From UBA4416 sp040387475 (GTDB lineage: Bacteria; Bacteroidota; Bacteroidia; B-17B0; Aurantibacillaceae), in contig JAZKDT010000018.1 in assembly GCA_040387475.1 (NCBI GenBank), positions 124,001 through 188,000 of the forward strand: a stretch of 64,000 nucleotides of DNA, in the 5' to 3' direction. The position numbers and the translations under genes were made by a program. The notes beneath the pieces are model-generated. The model was not told the DNA's origin. It did not search any database and saw only the letters and a program-made list of their open reading frames with translations. This document shows, piece by piece, positions 26,475-36,129 of this stretch (the stretch's first letter is position 1; the number at the start of each line of letters is the position of its first letter).

Positions 26475-26499
26475 ACAAAAAAGTTCCGTTACCGGAACC
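26475..26499 (-). terminator. Terminator downstream of tRNA-Ser
   Basis: On the minus strand a 6-bp stem GTTCCG/CGGAAC (26493-26498 with 26483-26488, loop of 4) followed by TTTTTTG and more T. It lies 18 bp after the tRNA 3' end. Confidence 0.75.
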
Positions 26500-26516
26500 T
26501 TATTTGATTATTCTTG

Positions 26517-26603
26517 CGGAGAAGGTGGGATTCGAACCCACGATACAGTTACCCGTATACAAACTTTCCAGGCTTGCTCGTTCGACCACTCTGACACCTC
26601 TCC
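26517..26603 (-). tRNA. tRNA-Ser (anticodon GGA)
   Basis: An 87-nt class II tRNA. Acceptor arms GGAGAGG and CTTCTCC pair (one G-T) with discriminator G. The anticodon arm is CAAGC-CTGGAAA-GTTTG, so the anticodon is GGA, reading UCC and UCU. The long variable arm (TATAC ... GTATC) and T arm GTGGG-TTCGAAT-CCCAC are clear. No CCA is encoded. It is solitary and followed by a terminator; it occupies most of an otherwise empty 350-bp space between two minus-strand genes. Confidence 0.97.
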
Positions 26604-26670
26604 TGATTTGTGGGCGTAAATGTAAGCTCTCTAAGTCAATTATACAATTAAATACTGAATAAAGAGAACA

Positions 26671-27675
26671 TTATTTTTTTAGGAAATCTAAAATCCTACT
26701 GTTTACATCGGCAGGCTGGTCCATCGACACAAAATGACCGGCATGACTTATGATTGCTGTTTTCGCTTTCGCTAACCGCTCGGCTCTGCGAAGGCTCATT
26801 GCACCATTTATAATATCCATATCTCCTATCATGACGCAAACAGGCATATTTAATTTTTTTAGTTCGCGGCGCGAAAAAGGTTGCATGGTCAATATGTTCA
26901 TGTCAATTTGAGACTTTTTAGTTGCCAGGTAATATTGATTAATGAATATCTGATGCATACTATCAACATGAGCACTCATGGTTTCCAAAAAATCCCGTAA
27001 ATTTTTTCTTTTTGGATTAACCGAGTAATTAATATCAGAGTATATACCCAGGCCCGGTTTCAATATTCCAAATGTTTGAGCCGGACTAAGCAATATCAAT
27101 TTTTTAATCCTTGCCGGTGAATGAAGTGCGAGATTAACAGACACCCAGCCTCCACGGGAGGCGCCGACCAAATTAATTTTTTTAAGCTGAAGTTGATCAA
27201 ATATTTCAAAATACCAATTTACAACATCTTCAATACCCGAAGCCTGACCAATATATTGGGATTTTCCGGGTTCTAAAAAATTATCGATGGCATATACTCT
27301 ATAGTGCTCAGAAAGTGCCTTTATATTAGGATACCACATGGTTGAACTGGCATTCATGCCATGCAACAAAACAATTGGCTCGCCGGTTTCGGGTCCGGAT
27401 ACAAGAACATGCGCATTTCCAAACCTGGTTTTAATATCCTGTTCTACAAACGGAACCGGAAACAATGTTAATGCCTTATTGTAGGCTTGCTCGTAGGTAA
27501 GTTTATCTCCTGGAATATAGGGCTTGTTAAGCGTATCGTGAGCAGCCAATTGTAACCCAGGAATTGAGTCGTGGTCCCTTGTTATGGAGTCTGCTTTCTT
27601 TTTGACATCAGGTTCACAACTGCACACACAAAAGAAGACAAAAAAAACGGCGATCCACTGGAATAAAGACGACAT
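26671..27675 (-). CDS. Alpha/beta hydrolase, probable lipoprotein
   Basis: A 334-residue alpha/beta hydrolase. The N-terminus is a hydrophobic signal with cysteines at 16, 18 and 20 (CVCSCEPD); Cys20 is the likely lipidation site. The oxyanion-hole motif LLHGMNASS lies at about 103-111, the nucleophile elbow GASRGG puts Ser173 in place, and the acid and base are probably Asp287 (IGDMDII) and His314 (SHAGHFV). The fold is of the esterase/epoxide-hydrolase type; no substrate can be inferred. It lies 43 bp downstream of the muramidase gene in the same direction, perhaps one transcript. Confidence 0.85.
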   Translation of the reverse strand: MSSLFQWIAVFFVFFCVCSCEPDVKKKADSITRDHDSIPGLQLAAHDTLNKPYIPGDKLTYEQAYNKALTLFPVPFVEQDIKTRFGNAHVLVSGPETGEPIVLLHGMNASSTMWYPNIKALSEHYRVYAIDNFLEPGKSQYIGQASGIEDVVNWYFEIFDQLQLKKINLVGASRGGWVSVNLALHSPARIKKLILLSPAQTFGILKPGLGIYSDINYSVNPKRKNLRDFLETMSAHVDSMHQIFINQYYLATKKSQIDMNILTMQPFSRRELKKLNMPVCVMIGDMDIINGAMSLRRAERLAKAKTAIISHAGHFVSMDQPADVNSRILDFLKK

Positions 27676-27717
27676 ACATTTTAGATATTAATTATAAATA
27701 AGGGAAAATTATACCAT

Positions 27718-28911
27718 TTAAAAATCTTTATAAATCAGATATTTCTGGCGAATTTTTTTAAACTCATAGATAGAAGCTTTCCATGAATCCCTGATTTCCA
27801 TTGGAGAAATGCTTAAAATAGTTTGCTGTTTAAGTTCTTCGTTACCGGCGTGATAATTGAAATTAGCGTCAAAAAAAGCCTGCTGTTTATTTAAACTGTT
27901 GTGATAAAACATATTTAGATTCGTCAGATCAATCTGCTTGTTTTTAAGTATATAATCGTAATAAACTCTCATATCTTTACCATAACACACCGTATCCTGA
28001 TATTTGGGTTTTTTGGTAATCTGCGTAGAGCGTGGCGTAAATGTGAACGAAAAAGTACCATGATCGGCATAAGGATTACCAAGAAACTGAAATGGGGAAT
28101 CTGTTCCCCTTCCCAGACTAACGATAGTTCCCTCAAATAAGCCAAGACTAGGATACAACAAAATAGCTGTGTCGTTTGGTAAATTAGGCGATGGTTTTAC
28201 GGGCAAGCCAGATACGAATTTAGAACGGTCATAATTTTTTAACGGAATAACGTTTAGAAGACATTTTGCTTTGTTTTTTAACCAACCCTCTCCATTAACC
28301 ATTTGAGCATACTCGCCACAGGTCATCCCATAAACGATGGGGATATTATGTAACCCCAAAAATGATTTGTACTTATCAGTCATTACGGGTCCATCAATAT
28401 AAAATCCATTAGGATTTGGCCGATCAAGTATAATCAGCTCTTTATTGTTCTCCGCGCAAGCTTCCATTACATAAGTCATAGTTGATATATAGGTATAAAA
28501 GCGCACGCCAACATCCTGGATATCATAAATCACAACATCAATTCCTTTCAAATCTTCTTTCGTTGGCTTTTTATGCGAACCATATAACGATACCACGGTT
28601 ACATTCGTTAAAGGATCTTTTCCTCCTTTTACTTTTTCACCTGCGTCTGCCGTTCCCCTAAACCCATGTTCAGGTCCGAATATTTTAACGATCATCACTT
28701 TATGCTTTAGCAAAGTATCCACCAGATGCCTGTTTCCGATAATACCCGAAGCATTGGTGACAATGGCAACATTCTTGTTTTTTAACTTAGGAAGGTATAA
28801 CTCCGTTTGCTGGGCGCCCGTTGTAATAGCCTCATATAGCTGTACCTGCGTTTGGGAAACCGACGAAAAAGCATAAACACTCAAAATAATTAAAAGGAAG
28901 CGAACTTGCAT
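27718..28911 (-). CDS. NamZ-type exo-beta-N-acetylmuramidase (DUF1343)
   Basis: DUF1343 proteins include NamZ, which releases MurNAc from the non-reducing end of peptidoglycan fragments in cell-wall recycling. The 397-residue protein has a signal peptide (about 1-19) and the conserved blocks AIVTNASGI (about 49-57), IFGPEHGFRG (about 77-86), YDIQDVGVRFYTYI (about 128-141), DRPNPNG (about 164-170) and SLGRGTDSPF (about 259-268). It should act outside the cytoplasm. The enzymatic role is transferred from characterised family members, not shown here. Confidence 0.88.
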   Translation of the reverse strand: MQVRFLLIILSVYAFSSVSQTQVQLYEAITTGAQQTELYLPKLKNKNVAIVTNASGIIGNRHLVDTLLKHKVMIVKIFGPEHGFRGTADAGEKVKGGKDPLTNVTVVSLYGSHKKPTKEDLKGIDVVIYDIQDVGVRFYTYISTMTYVMEACAENNKELIILDRPNPNGFYIDGPVMTDKYKSFLGLHNIPIVYGMTCGEYAQMVNGEGWLKNKAKCLLNVIPLKNYDRSKFVSGLPVKPSPNLPNDTAILLYPSLGLFEGTIVSLGRGTDSPFQFLGNPYADHGTFSFTFTPRSTQITKKPKYQDTVCYGKDMRVYYDYILKNKQIDLTNLNMFYHNSLNKQQAFFDANFNYHAGNEELKQQTILSISPMEIRDSWKASIYEFKKIRQKYLIYKDF

Positions 28912-29005
28912 ATGTAGTTAATAATTACAATGTAAATATAACAAATACCAGCTTTTGCAAAACACAAAAAACATTAAGCTTAAAAAATTCACTATCTTTA
29001 GAGCG

Positions 29006-30280
29006 GTGAATTTCTCCCGTTACATAGCAACACGCATTCTCCGTAAAGGACAGGAAAAGAATAATATATCCAGCCCCATTGTTAAGATTGGCATCACGGG
29101 CATCGCTTTGGGTGTGGCTGTTATGATTATTACGATGGCTGTAGTAACAGGTTTCCAGCAACAGATCATTTACAAAATAACCACCTTCACATCGCACCTT
29201 CAAATCAATGATTATGACTTAAATCAATCGTTAGAACCCAATCCTATTTCGCTGGATAATCAGTCCCTTCAGAAGATAACCGCTAACCCCAATGTAAAAC
29301 ACATTCAGGCATTTGCAACCAAAAACGGAATTTTAAAAACAAAAACCGAAAACGAGGGCGTTATTTTGAAAGGAGTAAACACCGACTATGATTGGAATTA
29401 TTTAAAACCTTATCTATCCGAAGGAAGTACATTATCACTTAATGATACAGCTATTAGCAAAGATATTTTTATTTCACAAACACTGGCCAATAAGTTAAAT
29501 TTAAAATTAGGGCAAAAATTATTGATCTATTTTATGACCAAAAAAAAGCTGGATGATACCACTTTTAACGGACAAAATTATGTGAATTATGAGCCGCGTG
29601 TAAAGGATTTTTATGTAAAGGGAATCTTTAATACCGGCTTTTCGGACTTTGATAAAAACCTTGTGTTTGTTGATCTGAAACAAATTCAAAAACTAAACTA
29701 CTGGACTCATAAGGAAGTTGCCGGTTATGAGGTGTACCTGAACGATTTTAGCCGTCTCGAATCATCAGTAACGGAAATAAATGACATCGTTGGATATGAT
29801 CAATACATTGTATCTTCTGTTAAAGAACTACAGAGCTCTATTTTTAGCTGGTTAGATATGATCAATGTGAATGCTGAGATTATCATTACGCTCATGGTGC
29901 TGGTAGCGGCCATTAATATGATCTCTGCCCTACTCATCTTAATTTTAGAACGCACCAATCTTGTAGGAATTCTCAAAGCGCTGGGTGCTACTAATGCCAG
30001 CGTCAGGAACATATTTTTTCATGTGTCGATTCAGTTATTGATCAAAGGCTTATTATTTGGAAATTTGATAGGCATTGGATTTTGCTGGTTGCAATGGCAG
30101 TTTAAATTTGCTACACTTAATCCAGCCACTTATTACCTGGAATATGTGCCTGTTAATATTTCGATAATTCATATAGGCTTGATCAATCTTGGAACTATTA
30201 TTACCTGCTTGTTAATGATGTTCCTGCCAACCCTCATCCTTAATAAGATCACACCTATTAAAGCCATCAGGTTTAGTTAA
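29006..30280 (+). CDS. FtsX/LolC-E-like ABC transporter permease
   Basis: Permease of the MacB/FtsX fold resembling LolC/LolE, which extract lipoproteins from the inner membrane. One N-terminal membrane segment (TGIALGVAVMIITMAVV), a large periplasmic domain (about 60-265), then three membrane segments in the C-terminal FtsX domain (IIITLMVLVAAINMISAL onward). I chose GTG at 29006 because translation from there (MNFSRYIATRILRK) matches the usual family N-terminus; a longer frame from TTG at 28955 adds 17 polar residues. The protein is then 424 residues. No ATPase (LolD) gene is beside it, common in Bacteroidota. Confidence 0.85.
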   Translation: MNFSRYIATRILRKGQEKNNISSPIVKIGITGIALGVAVMIITMAVVTGFQQQIIYKITTFTSHLQINDYDLNQSLEPNPISLDNQSLQKITANPNVKHIQAFATKNGILKTKTENEGVILKGVNTDYDWNYLKPYLSEGSTLSLNDTAISKDIFISQTLANKLNLKLGQKLLIYFMTKKKLDDTTFNGQNYVNYEPRVKDFYVKGIFNTGFSDFDKNLVFVDLKQIQKLNYWTHKEVAGYEVYLNDFSRLESSVTEINDIVGYDQYIVSSVKELQSSIFSWLDMINVNAEIIITLMVLVAAINMISALLILILERTNLVGILKALGATNASVRNIFFHVSIQLLIKGLLFGNLIGIGFCWLQWQFKFATLNPATYYLEYVPVNISIIHIGLINLGTIITCLLMMFLPTLILNKITPIKAIRFS

Positions 30281-30327
30281 AAGTCAAATAAAGTTATTAT
30301 ATTTAACTACACCTGTAATTCAGTTTT

Positions 30328-31242
30328 ATGAAAAAACTTAATACCATTATTCTATTTGGGATACTGCAATTTAACGTATGTGCTCAGACTTATTTTCCGT
30401 TAGTTGATTCAAATGCTGTTTGGACTATTTTCCACTACAGTCAATTTGGAAATAGTACAAAGAAAAACGGTGCATTTGGCGATACACTGATTAATGGCTT
30501 TACCTACAAAAAAGTTTTTGAAAACTTTGATTATAACTTCAACCTCACTAATTCTTCTTACAAAGGAGCCATTAGAGAAAGTAATAAAAAAATTTATATC
30601 ATGTATTATGGCCATACCGCAGAATCTCTACTCTACGATTTTACATTAAATGTTGGGGATACAGCTAAATTAACCTATTATAATGGCTTTCAGTACGCTC
30701 AAAAAGTAAGCATGATTGACTATATTTCCATATACGGTCAAAATCATAAAAGATGGAAATTTAATGCTGCGGGATTGCACTCTGAAGAATATTGGATTGA
30801 AGGCATAGGAAGTACATTTGGTTTGTTATTACCGTTATGGACGGGAAGCGACAATTGTTTCACCCTTTTATGTGCAAGTCAAAATAACAATCTTTTTTAC
30901 GAGTATACAGTTTCGTCCAATCCGGATTGTTATTATCCAATAGCGTATGATTGCGACGGTACTTTGAACACGGCATCAGTTTCTCAAATAAATTTAAATA
31001 ATAATAAAACAATCCTATTTCCCAACCCCTTTTCAAATTCTGCCATTTTAAAAACAAGTGTAGCCTTAAACGATGCTACCCTAAAAATATATGATGTGCT
31101 TGGACAGGAAGTATTTATTCAACCAAATATAAACGCAGAGGAAATAAAAATAAACCGTGGAAACTTAGCTGCTGGTAATTACTATTATAAGCTAACTCAA
31201 AAAAGCGTTTTGATCTCAACCGGCAAATTAATTATTGAATAG
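30328..31242 (+). CDS. Secreted protein with type A T9SS C-terminal sorting domain
   Basis: A 304-residue exported protein with a signal peptide (about 1-19, ending VCAQ). The body (about 20-215) is of beta type with many Tyr, Phe and Asn and no recognised motif. The last ~75 residues are a type A sorting domain: ILFPNPFSNSAILK, LKIYDVLGQEVF and NLAAGNYYYKLTQ, ending STGKLIIE. This directs secretion by the type IX system and cleavage at the surface. The gene's 3' end overlaps the convergent flavoprotein gene by 11 bp. Confidence 0.85.
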   Translation: MKKLNTIILFGILQFNVCAQTYFPLVDSNAVWTIFHYSQFGNSTKKNGAFGDTLINGFTYKKVFENFDYNFNLTNSSYKGAIRESNKKIYIMYYGHTAESLLYDFTLNVGDTAKLTYYNGFQYAQKVSMIDYISIYGQNHKRWKFNAAGLHSEEYWIEGIGSTFGLLLPLWTGSDNCFTLLCASQNNNLFYEYTVSSNPDCYYPIAYDCDGTLNTASVSQINLNNNKTILFPNPFSNSAILKTSVALNDATLKIYDVLGQEVFIQPNINAEEIKINRGNLAAGNYYYKLTQKSVLISTGKLIIE

Positions 31243-32446
31243 CATTCTTAGCTGCTATCCAGGCTGTACTCCAGGCATTCTGAAAATTGAAGCCCCCGGT
31301 TATTCCGTCAATATTTAATACTTCGCCACAAAAAAACAAGTGAGGTAATTTTTTACTCTCCATGGTTTTAAAATTTACTTCTTTTAAATTAACGCCGCCC
31401 GAAGTAACGAACTCTTCTTTAAACGTAGTTTTGCCATGCATGTCGTAGCCATCGTTACAAAGCACTTGCGCTAATTTATTTAATTGCTTCTTACCTAATT
31501 CAATCCATGGTTTTGATAAAGGGATATCCGATCTCAATAGTAAATATTCCCATAAACGTTTGGGAATTTCAAATAGCGGCGTATTAAGGATTAATGCTTT
31601 TGAACCTAATTGGAAACTCAATTCTTCTTTTAAAGCGTCTTCGTTTAAAGTTCCTGTCCAGTTAACCGAAATTCCGGCCTGGTAATTCAACTTAAAAAAG
31701 TCACAGGCAGCAAAAGCAGATAACTTTAAAACGGCAGGGCCACTTAAACCCCAATGAGTAATTAACACCGGCCCTGTATAGTGATGCTTGGTGCCAATTA
31801 CCTTCACAGTGCCGTTTTTAACGCTTAAACCCATTAATGCTTTAATATTACTTTGAGGGAGGTTCAATGTAAATAAGCTCGGAATTAATTCGTCAATTAA
31901 ATGTCCGCATTGTTTTAAAAACGCGTAATTTTTTTCCTGGTTATATCCGCCCATGCTGCAGATCACAGAATCGGCTACGTAAATGTGTTTTGAGGTTTTA
32001 ACTTTCAATGTGTCTTCGGCTTTTTCAATAGATAATACTTCCTCATTCAAATTGACCTCTATATTATGTTTTTTGGTTTCCTGTAAAAAGCAATTGATGA
32101 TTGTCTCGCTTGAATTACTTTCTGGAAACATCCTTCCATCCTGTTCCGTTTTTAGCGCCACGTTTCTCTTCAAAAACCAATCAATTGTATCCTGAACCGA
32201 GAACTGAGAAAACACTTGTCGCAACGCTTTTTCGCCGCGTGGGTAATTTTTAATGAGCTCATTATTATCAAAACAATGGTGAGTAACATTGCATCTTCCG
32301 CCACCCGATACTCTTACCTTAGATAAAGTTTTGCCCGTTTTTTCTAAAATAATAATCCTGGCTTCCGGGAAATTTGAAGCAGCATTAATGGCAGCAAAAA
32401 AACCGGAAGCTCCGCCGCCAATAATTAATATGAGTTTCTTTGTCAC
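31232..32446 (-). CDS. HI0933/YhiN-family FAD-dependent oxidoreductase
   Basis: A 404-residue flavoprotein. The dinucleotide-binding motif LIIGGGASGFFAAINAA (about 6-22), the family signature VRVSGGGRCNVTH (about 45-57) and the C-terminal GGFNFQNAWSTAWIAA (about 385-400) are intact. Family members include BaiN, a bile-acid reductase; the function of most is unknown. Its stop lies inside the last codons of the convergent secreted-protein gene. Confidence 0.93.
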   Translation of the reverse strand: MTKKLILIIGGGASGFFAAINAASNFPEARIIILEKTGKTLSKVRVSGGGRCNVTHHCFDNNELIKNYPRGEKALRQVFSQFSVQDTIDWFLKRNVALKTEQDGRMFPESNSSETIINCFLQETKKHNIEVNLNEEVLSIEKAEDTLKVKTSKHIYVADSVICSMGGYNQEKNYAFLKQCGHLIDELIPSLFTLNLPQSNIKALMGLSVKNGTVKVIGTKHHYTGPVLITHWGLSGPAVLKLSAFAACDFFKLNYQAGISVNWTGTLNEDALKEELSFQLGSKALILNTPLFEIPKRLWEYLLLRSDIPLSKPWIELGKKQLNKLAQVLCNDGYDMHGKTTFKEEFVTSGGVNLKEVNFKTMESKKLPHLFFCGEVLNIDGITGGFNFQNAWSTAWIAAKNAIQ

Positions 32447-32602
32447 AGACTACAAACATAGCAAAGTTTACCGTTAATTCAGGAGATACTGGAGTAATAG
32501 TTGTTATGAAAAACAGGGTACAAGCATCAAATTATTTAGCTTGTTTTAACATCCTATTTAAAGAAAATCAGTACTTTAGTATAAACATTAAAAAAACATA
32601 TT

Positions 32603-33712
32603 ATGGGATTATGGGATAAAATAAAAGGCGAATTTATTGATATTATTGATTGGACTGATAGCACCAACGATACTATCATTTATAAATTTCCGCGGTTACA
32701 AAACGAAATTAAAATGGGTGCAAAGCTTACTGTTCGTGAAAGCCAGGTAGCCGTGTTTATGAACGAGGGTAAAATTGCTGATGTGTTTCAACCCGGTATG
32801 TATGAACTTAGCACTCAAAATATGCCAATCCTTTCTACGTTAAAGGGTTGGAAATATGGATTTAACAGTCCGTTTAAAGCCGACGTGTTTTTTGTGAGCA
32901 CTAAACAATTTATTAATCAAAAATGGGGAACTAAAAACCCTATTATGTTGCGTGATGCGGAGTTTGGCCCAGTTCGTTTACGTGCATTCGGATCTTATGC
33001 TTTCAAAGTATCTGACGCCGCTTTATTTTTAAAAGAAATTGCCGGTACTGATTCAGAATTTACGGTTGATGAAGTCAATGAGCAATTACGTAATATTGCG
33101 GTATCGAGGGGTATGGACGCCATGGCTGAAAGTAAAATTTTAGTTTTGGATCTATCTTCTAATACCGACGAAGTATCAAAAATAATTACGGATAAAATTA
33201 AACCCGAGTTTGCTGAGATCGGCTTAAATCTTACTAAATTTTTAATTGAAAACGTATCGTTACCACCAGAAGTTGAAGCGGCCTTGGATAAACGCAGTAG
33301 CATGGGCATCATTGGTAATTTAGGGGCTTATACACAGTTCCAGGCGGCAAATGCCATGGAAGATGCCGCTAAAAACCCGAACGGAGGGATGATGGGTGCA
33401 GGAATGGGCGCGGGAATGGGCTTTGGGATGATGAACCAAATGGGAAATGCTTTTCAAAATCAACAATTTAACGGCGGAACAGGTACCAACATGCCACCTC
33501 CACCCCCTTTGGTTCAGTTTTTCGTAGCTGTAAATGGCGCTCAAACCGGCCCGTTTGGTATTGCTCAGCTGCAGGCTATGGTTTCGTCGGGGCAGTTTAA
33601 CAGACAAAGCTTAGTATGGAAACAAGGTATGGCTGGCTGGCTGGCAGCTGAAACGCAACCCGAATTGTCCGCTGTGTTTAATGCTGTACCCCCGCCTCCA
33701 CCTATTGGATAA
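32603..33712 (+). CDS. SPFH-domain protein with C-terminal GYF-like domain
   Basis: A 369-residue cytoplasmic protein without a signal peptide. Residues ~30-250 form an SPFH/band-7-like domain of the virion-core-protein type (MGLWDKIKGEFIDIIDWTD start; ESQVAVFMNEGKIADVFQPG). A Gly/Met/Asn-rich linker (about 255-300) leads to a proline run and a GYF_2-like domain (about 305-355: FFVAVNGAQTGPFGIAQLQ ... LVWKQGMAGW), and another proline tail. GYF domains bind proline-rich segments, so the protein might self-associate through its own proline runs. Similar proteins appear near stress or membrane genes, but none is adjacent here. A strong terminator follows. Confidence 0.88.
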   Translation: MGLWDKIKGEFIDIIDWTDSTNDTIIYKFPRLQNEIKMGAKLTVRESQVAVFMNEGKIADVFQPGMYELSTQNMPILSTLKGWKYGFNSPFKADVFFVSTKQFINQKWGTKNPIMLRDAEFGPVRLRAFGSYAFKVSDAALFLKEIAGTDSEFTVDEVNEQLRNIAVSRGMDAMAESKILVLDLSSNTDEVSKIITDKIKPEFAEIGLNLTKFLIENVSLPPEVEAALDKRSSMGIIGNLGAYTQFQAANAMEDAAKNPNGGMMGAGMGAGMGFGMMNQMGNAFQNQQFNGGTGTNMPPPPPLVQFFVAVNGAQTGPFGIAQLQAMVSSGQFNRQSLVWKQGMAGWLAAETQPELSAVFNAVPPPPPIG

Positions 33713-33728
33713 AAATTAAAACCATATT

Positions 33729-33762
33729 AATCCCCTTTTGCAACGCTTAAGGGGATTTTTTT
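33729..33762 (+). terminator. Rho-independent terminator after the SPFH gene
   Basis: Stem AATCCCCTT (33729-33737) / AAGGGGATT (33749-33757), loop 11 nt with a possible inner GC pair, followed by a T run to 33762. It ends the SPFH transcript 16 bp after its stop and overlaps the false upstream start of the next frame. Confidence 0.9.
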
Positions 33763-33806
33763 ATGGTTTATTTTTAGTATTTTGGGTTCTTAAAAACCAA
33801 CCGCCC

Positions 33807-35138
33807 ATGCTTTGGCATATATTAAAATTCTATATGTGTTTTGTGATCGCTGTATTTTTCAAGCGAACTAAAATAAAAAACGCACATTATTTACAGGTTA
33901 AAGGGCCCGTTATTTTAGCCGTAAATCATCCAAATGGATTCATGGATCCTATTGTGCTCGCAACTATGGCTTTCCCACCACGTATTCGTTATTTAGCAAG
34001 AGGCGATGCTTTTAAAAAAGGCCTGATAACCGCTTTACTAGAAAGTCTTGGCATTATACCGATTTATAGAATACAGGATGGAGGGAAAGAAGGGCTTAAA
34101 AAAAATGACGCAACCTACGACCGGGTTAATACGCTTTTAAAAAGAAATAAAAAAATTACCATATTTGCAGAAGGCTTATGCATACAGGAGCGTAGATTGC
34201 GCCCCCTAAAAAAAGGAGTACCCCGCATGTTATTTGGCTCGATGGAAACCGGGGAAGTTGATGATTTGATAGTTGTGCCCATTGGCATTAATTATACCGA
34301 TCCTTCTCAATTTCAAAGCACCGTTTTTTGTAATGTTGGCGAGCCGATACGATTAATAGATTATATGCAAGCGTATAAAGAATCGCCTGCCAAAACGATG
34401 AATAAGTTTTTGGGAGATTTAACGCCCCGCATGAAAAAGCTGATCGTACATATTGATCATATTAAAAGCGAAGAGGTTATTAAGCACCTGGAAGAAATTT
34501 ACAGATTGGACTATTTTGAAAAAGAAAAACTGAACCTCAACAATTTAGAACACGATTTTAAATTCTCAACTCATATTGTTGAAATCATTAACAACGCTGA
34601 AGAAACTCAGGAAGACAAAGTAAGAGTCTTACATGAAAAAACCAAAAATTACATTTCCGAATTACACCGGCATAATCTCAGAGATTGGCTTTTGAGTTCA
34701 CAAAAGCAATATATGGTTAACTATGCCATTTTTGCTTTAAGACTATCAGTCATATTTTTAACGTTACCCGTTTATGTGAGAGGATTGCTTGGTAGTTATC
34801 TTCCCTTTAAAATAACGCATATGATCACGAAAAAGAAAGTGAGAATCATAGAATTCAAAGCTTCTTTTAATATGGGAATTGGCGCAGTCTTTTTCCTCTT
34901 GTATTATAATCTTCAGTTTTTTCTGGTAAAAGCATTAACGCATAGCGCCTGGTGGGCGCTGTTGTTTTTAGCTGTTTCCGTTTTAACGAGCATAGTTTGT
35001 GTATGGCTTTCGCCGTTCCGAAAAAAAACCGGAGGCATTTTAAGGATGCTACAGTTAAAATCTTCCAAACCTGAAGTTTGTAAAAGCTTATCACAACAAC
35101 GAGCGATCATTATTCGTGATTTTGAAGAATTACAATAG
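33807..35138 (+). CDS. 1-acyl-sn-glycerol-3-phosphate acyltransferase-like protein (PlsC family)
   Basis: Membrane acyltransferase of the PlsC/LPLAT family, transferring an acyl chain to a lysophospholipid or related glycerol phosphate. The catalytic NHX4D motif is present as NHPNGFMDP, with FAEGLCIQERRLRPLKKG providing the glycerol-phosphate-binding EG motif. A hydrophobic segment precedes the catalytic domain and two or three lie in the C-terminal third (about 335-420). I placed the start at ATG 33807 (MLWHILKFYMC): the frame extends to TTG 33738, but that codon lies in the upstream terminator hairpin. The protein is then 443 residues. The C-terminal ~200 residues are longer than a minimal PlsC. 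Confidence 0.87.
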   Translation: MLWHILKFYMCFVIAVFFKRTKIKNAHYLQVKGPVILAVNHPNGFMDPIVLATMAFPPRIRYLARGDAFKKGLITALLESLGIIPIYRIQDGGKEGLKKNDATYDRVNTLLKRNKKITIFAEGLCIQERRLRPLKKGVPRMLFGSMETGEVDDLIVVPIGINYTDPSQFQSTVFCNVGEPIRLIDYMQAYKESPAKTMNKFLGDLTPRMKKLIVHIDHIKSEEVIKHLEEIYRLDYFEKEKLNLNNLEHDFKFSTHIVEIINNAEETQEDKVRVLHEKTKNYISELHRHNLRDWLLSSQKQYMVNYAIFALRLSVIFLTLPVYVRGLLGSYLPFKITHMITKKKVRIIEFKASFNMGIGAVFFLLYYNLQFFLVKALTHSAWWALLFLAVSVLTSIVCVWLSPFRKKTGGILRMLQLKSSKPEVCKSLSQQRAIIIRDFEELQ

Positions 35139-35223
35139 CGCTCAATTATTTTAATTTTGCTACAATATGTGGCAGCATCGCATTATAAAATAAAGTAAAA
35201 TTGTGAGATCATAATGCATTAAC

Positions 35224-36129
35224 ATGGAATTTGGAAAAATACCTGATTTTGAAAAAACCAATTTTACGTTACCGCAAGATACGCCTGGCACTTTAAAGGT
35301 ACTGGGAGGTATTAAATCAGAAAAATGTGTGGTATATGTGGGCTGTCCAATCTGGGCCGAACCTGGCTTTATAGGCAAGATCTATCCAAAAGGAACAAAG
35401 CCAAAAGACAAACTCAAATACTACAGCAAGCAATTCAACAGCATTGAACTAAACATCTCACATTATAAGCCCATTGATAAGGAGACTGTTGAGCATTGGA
35501 CAGACATTACAGAATCTGATTTTAAATTTTTTCCAAAGGTTACCAATTCAATAAGCCATACACCGCTTTTAAAATATAATATCGGAATGATGAAAGAGTT
35601 TCTCGATATCCAACACCATTTCAAACAAAAATTAGGCATGCCTTTTTTGCAGCTCCCGCCAACTTATGACAGCAGTAAAATAGACGACCTACTCGATTTT
35701 TGCGACGAGGTTGCACTAAGTCGTTGTGCCATTGAGTTAAGGCATGAGTCGTGGTTTACAGACGAAACAGTATTGAAACGAATTTGCAATTACTTTTATA
35801 AAAACAATTTAACTTTTTTGATTACAGATACCGCAGGCCGGCGAGATGTGGTGCATCAACGTTTAACTACAAAAACTGCTTTTATTCGCTTTGTCGCAAA
35901 TGATTTACATCCAACCGATTATGTAAGAATGGATGATTGGATTAGCCGTTTAAAACACTGGATAGACAATGGACTCGAAGAAATTTTCTTTTTTGTTCAT
36001 ACGCCTTCACACCTGATTATGCCGGAGCTAGTTATTTATTTTATTACTGAATTCAATAAACGAACCGGGATGAATTTAAGATTACCAAAGATCATAACCC
36101 CCAATAACGAGATTCAAACTTTATTTTAA
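35224..36129 (+). CDS. DUF72 domain-containing protein
   Basis: A 301-residue member of the DUF72 (YecE-like) family, TIM-barrel proteins of unknown function. Recognisable blocks are VYVGCPIWAEPGFIGKIYP (about 38-56), FNSIELNISHYKP (about 76-88), FKFFPKVTNSISH (about 102-114), FLQLPPTY (about 141-148) and IELRHESWF (about 172-180). It ends 1 bp before the stop of the convergent xerD-like gene. Confidence 0.9.
   Translation: MEFGKIPDFEKTNFTLPQDTPGTLKVLGGIKSEKCVVYVGCPIWAEPGFIGKIYPKGTKPKDKLKYYSKQFNSIELNISHYKPIDKETVEHWTDITESDFKFFPKVTNSISHTPLLKYNIGMMKEFLDIQHHFKQKLGMPFLQLPPTYDSSKIDDLLDFCDEVALSRCAIELRHESWFTDETVLKRICNYFYKNNLTFLITDTAGRRDVVHQRLTTKTAFIRFVANDLHPTDYVRMDDWISRLKHWIDNGLEEIFFFVHTPSHLIMPELVIYFITEFNKRTGMNLRLPKIITPNNEIQTLF

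Noticed and set aside
26398..26619. Plus-strand frame encoding GEGGIRTHDTVTRIQ
   Set aside because: It is the reverse complement of tRNA-Ser; such GGIRTHD peptides are a well-known false call.
33738..33806. Extension of the acyltransferase to TTG 33738
   Set aside because: The codon lies inside the terminator hairpin of the SPFH gene; ATG 33807 is a better start.
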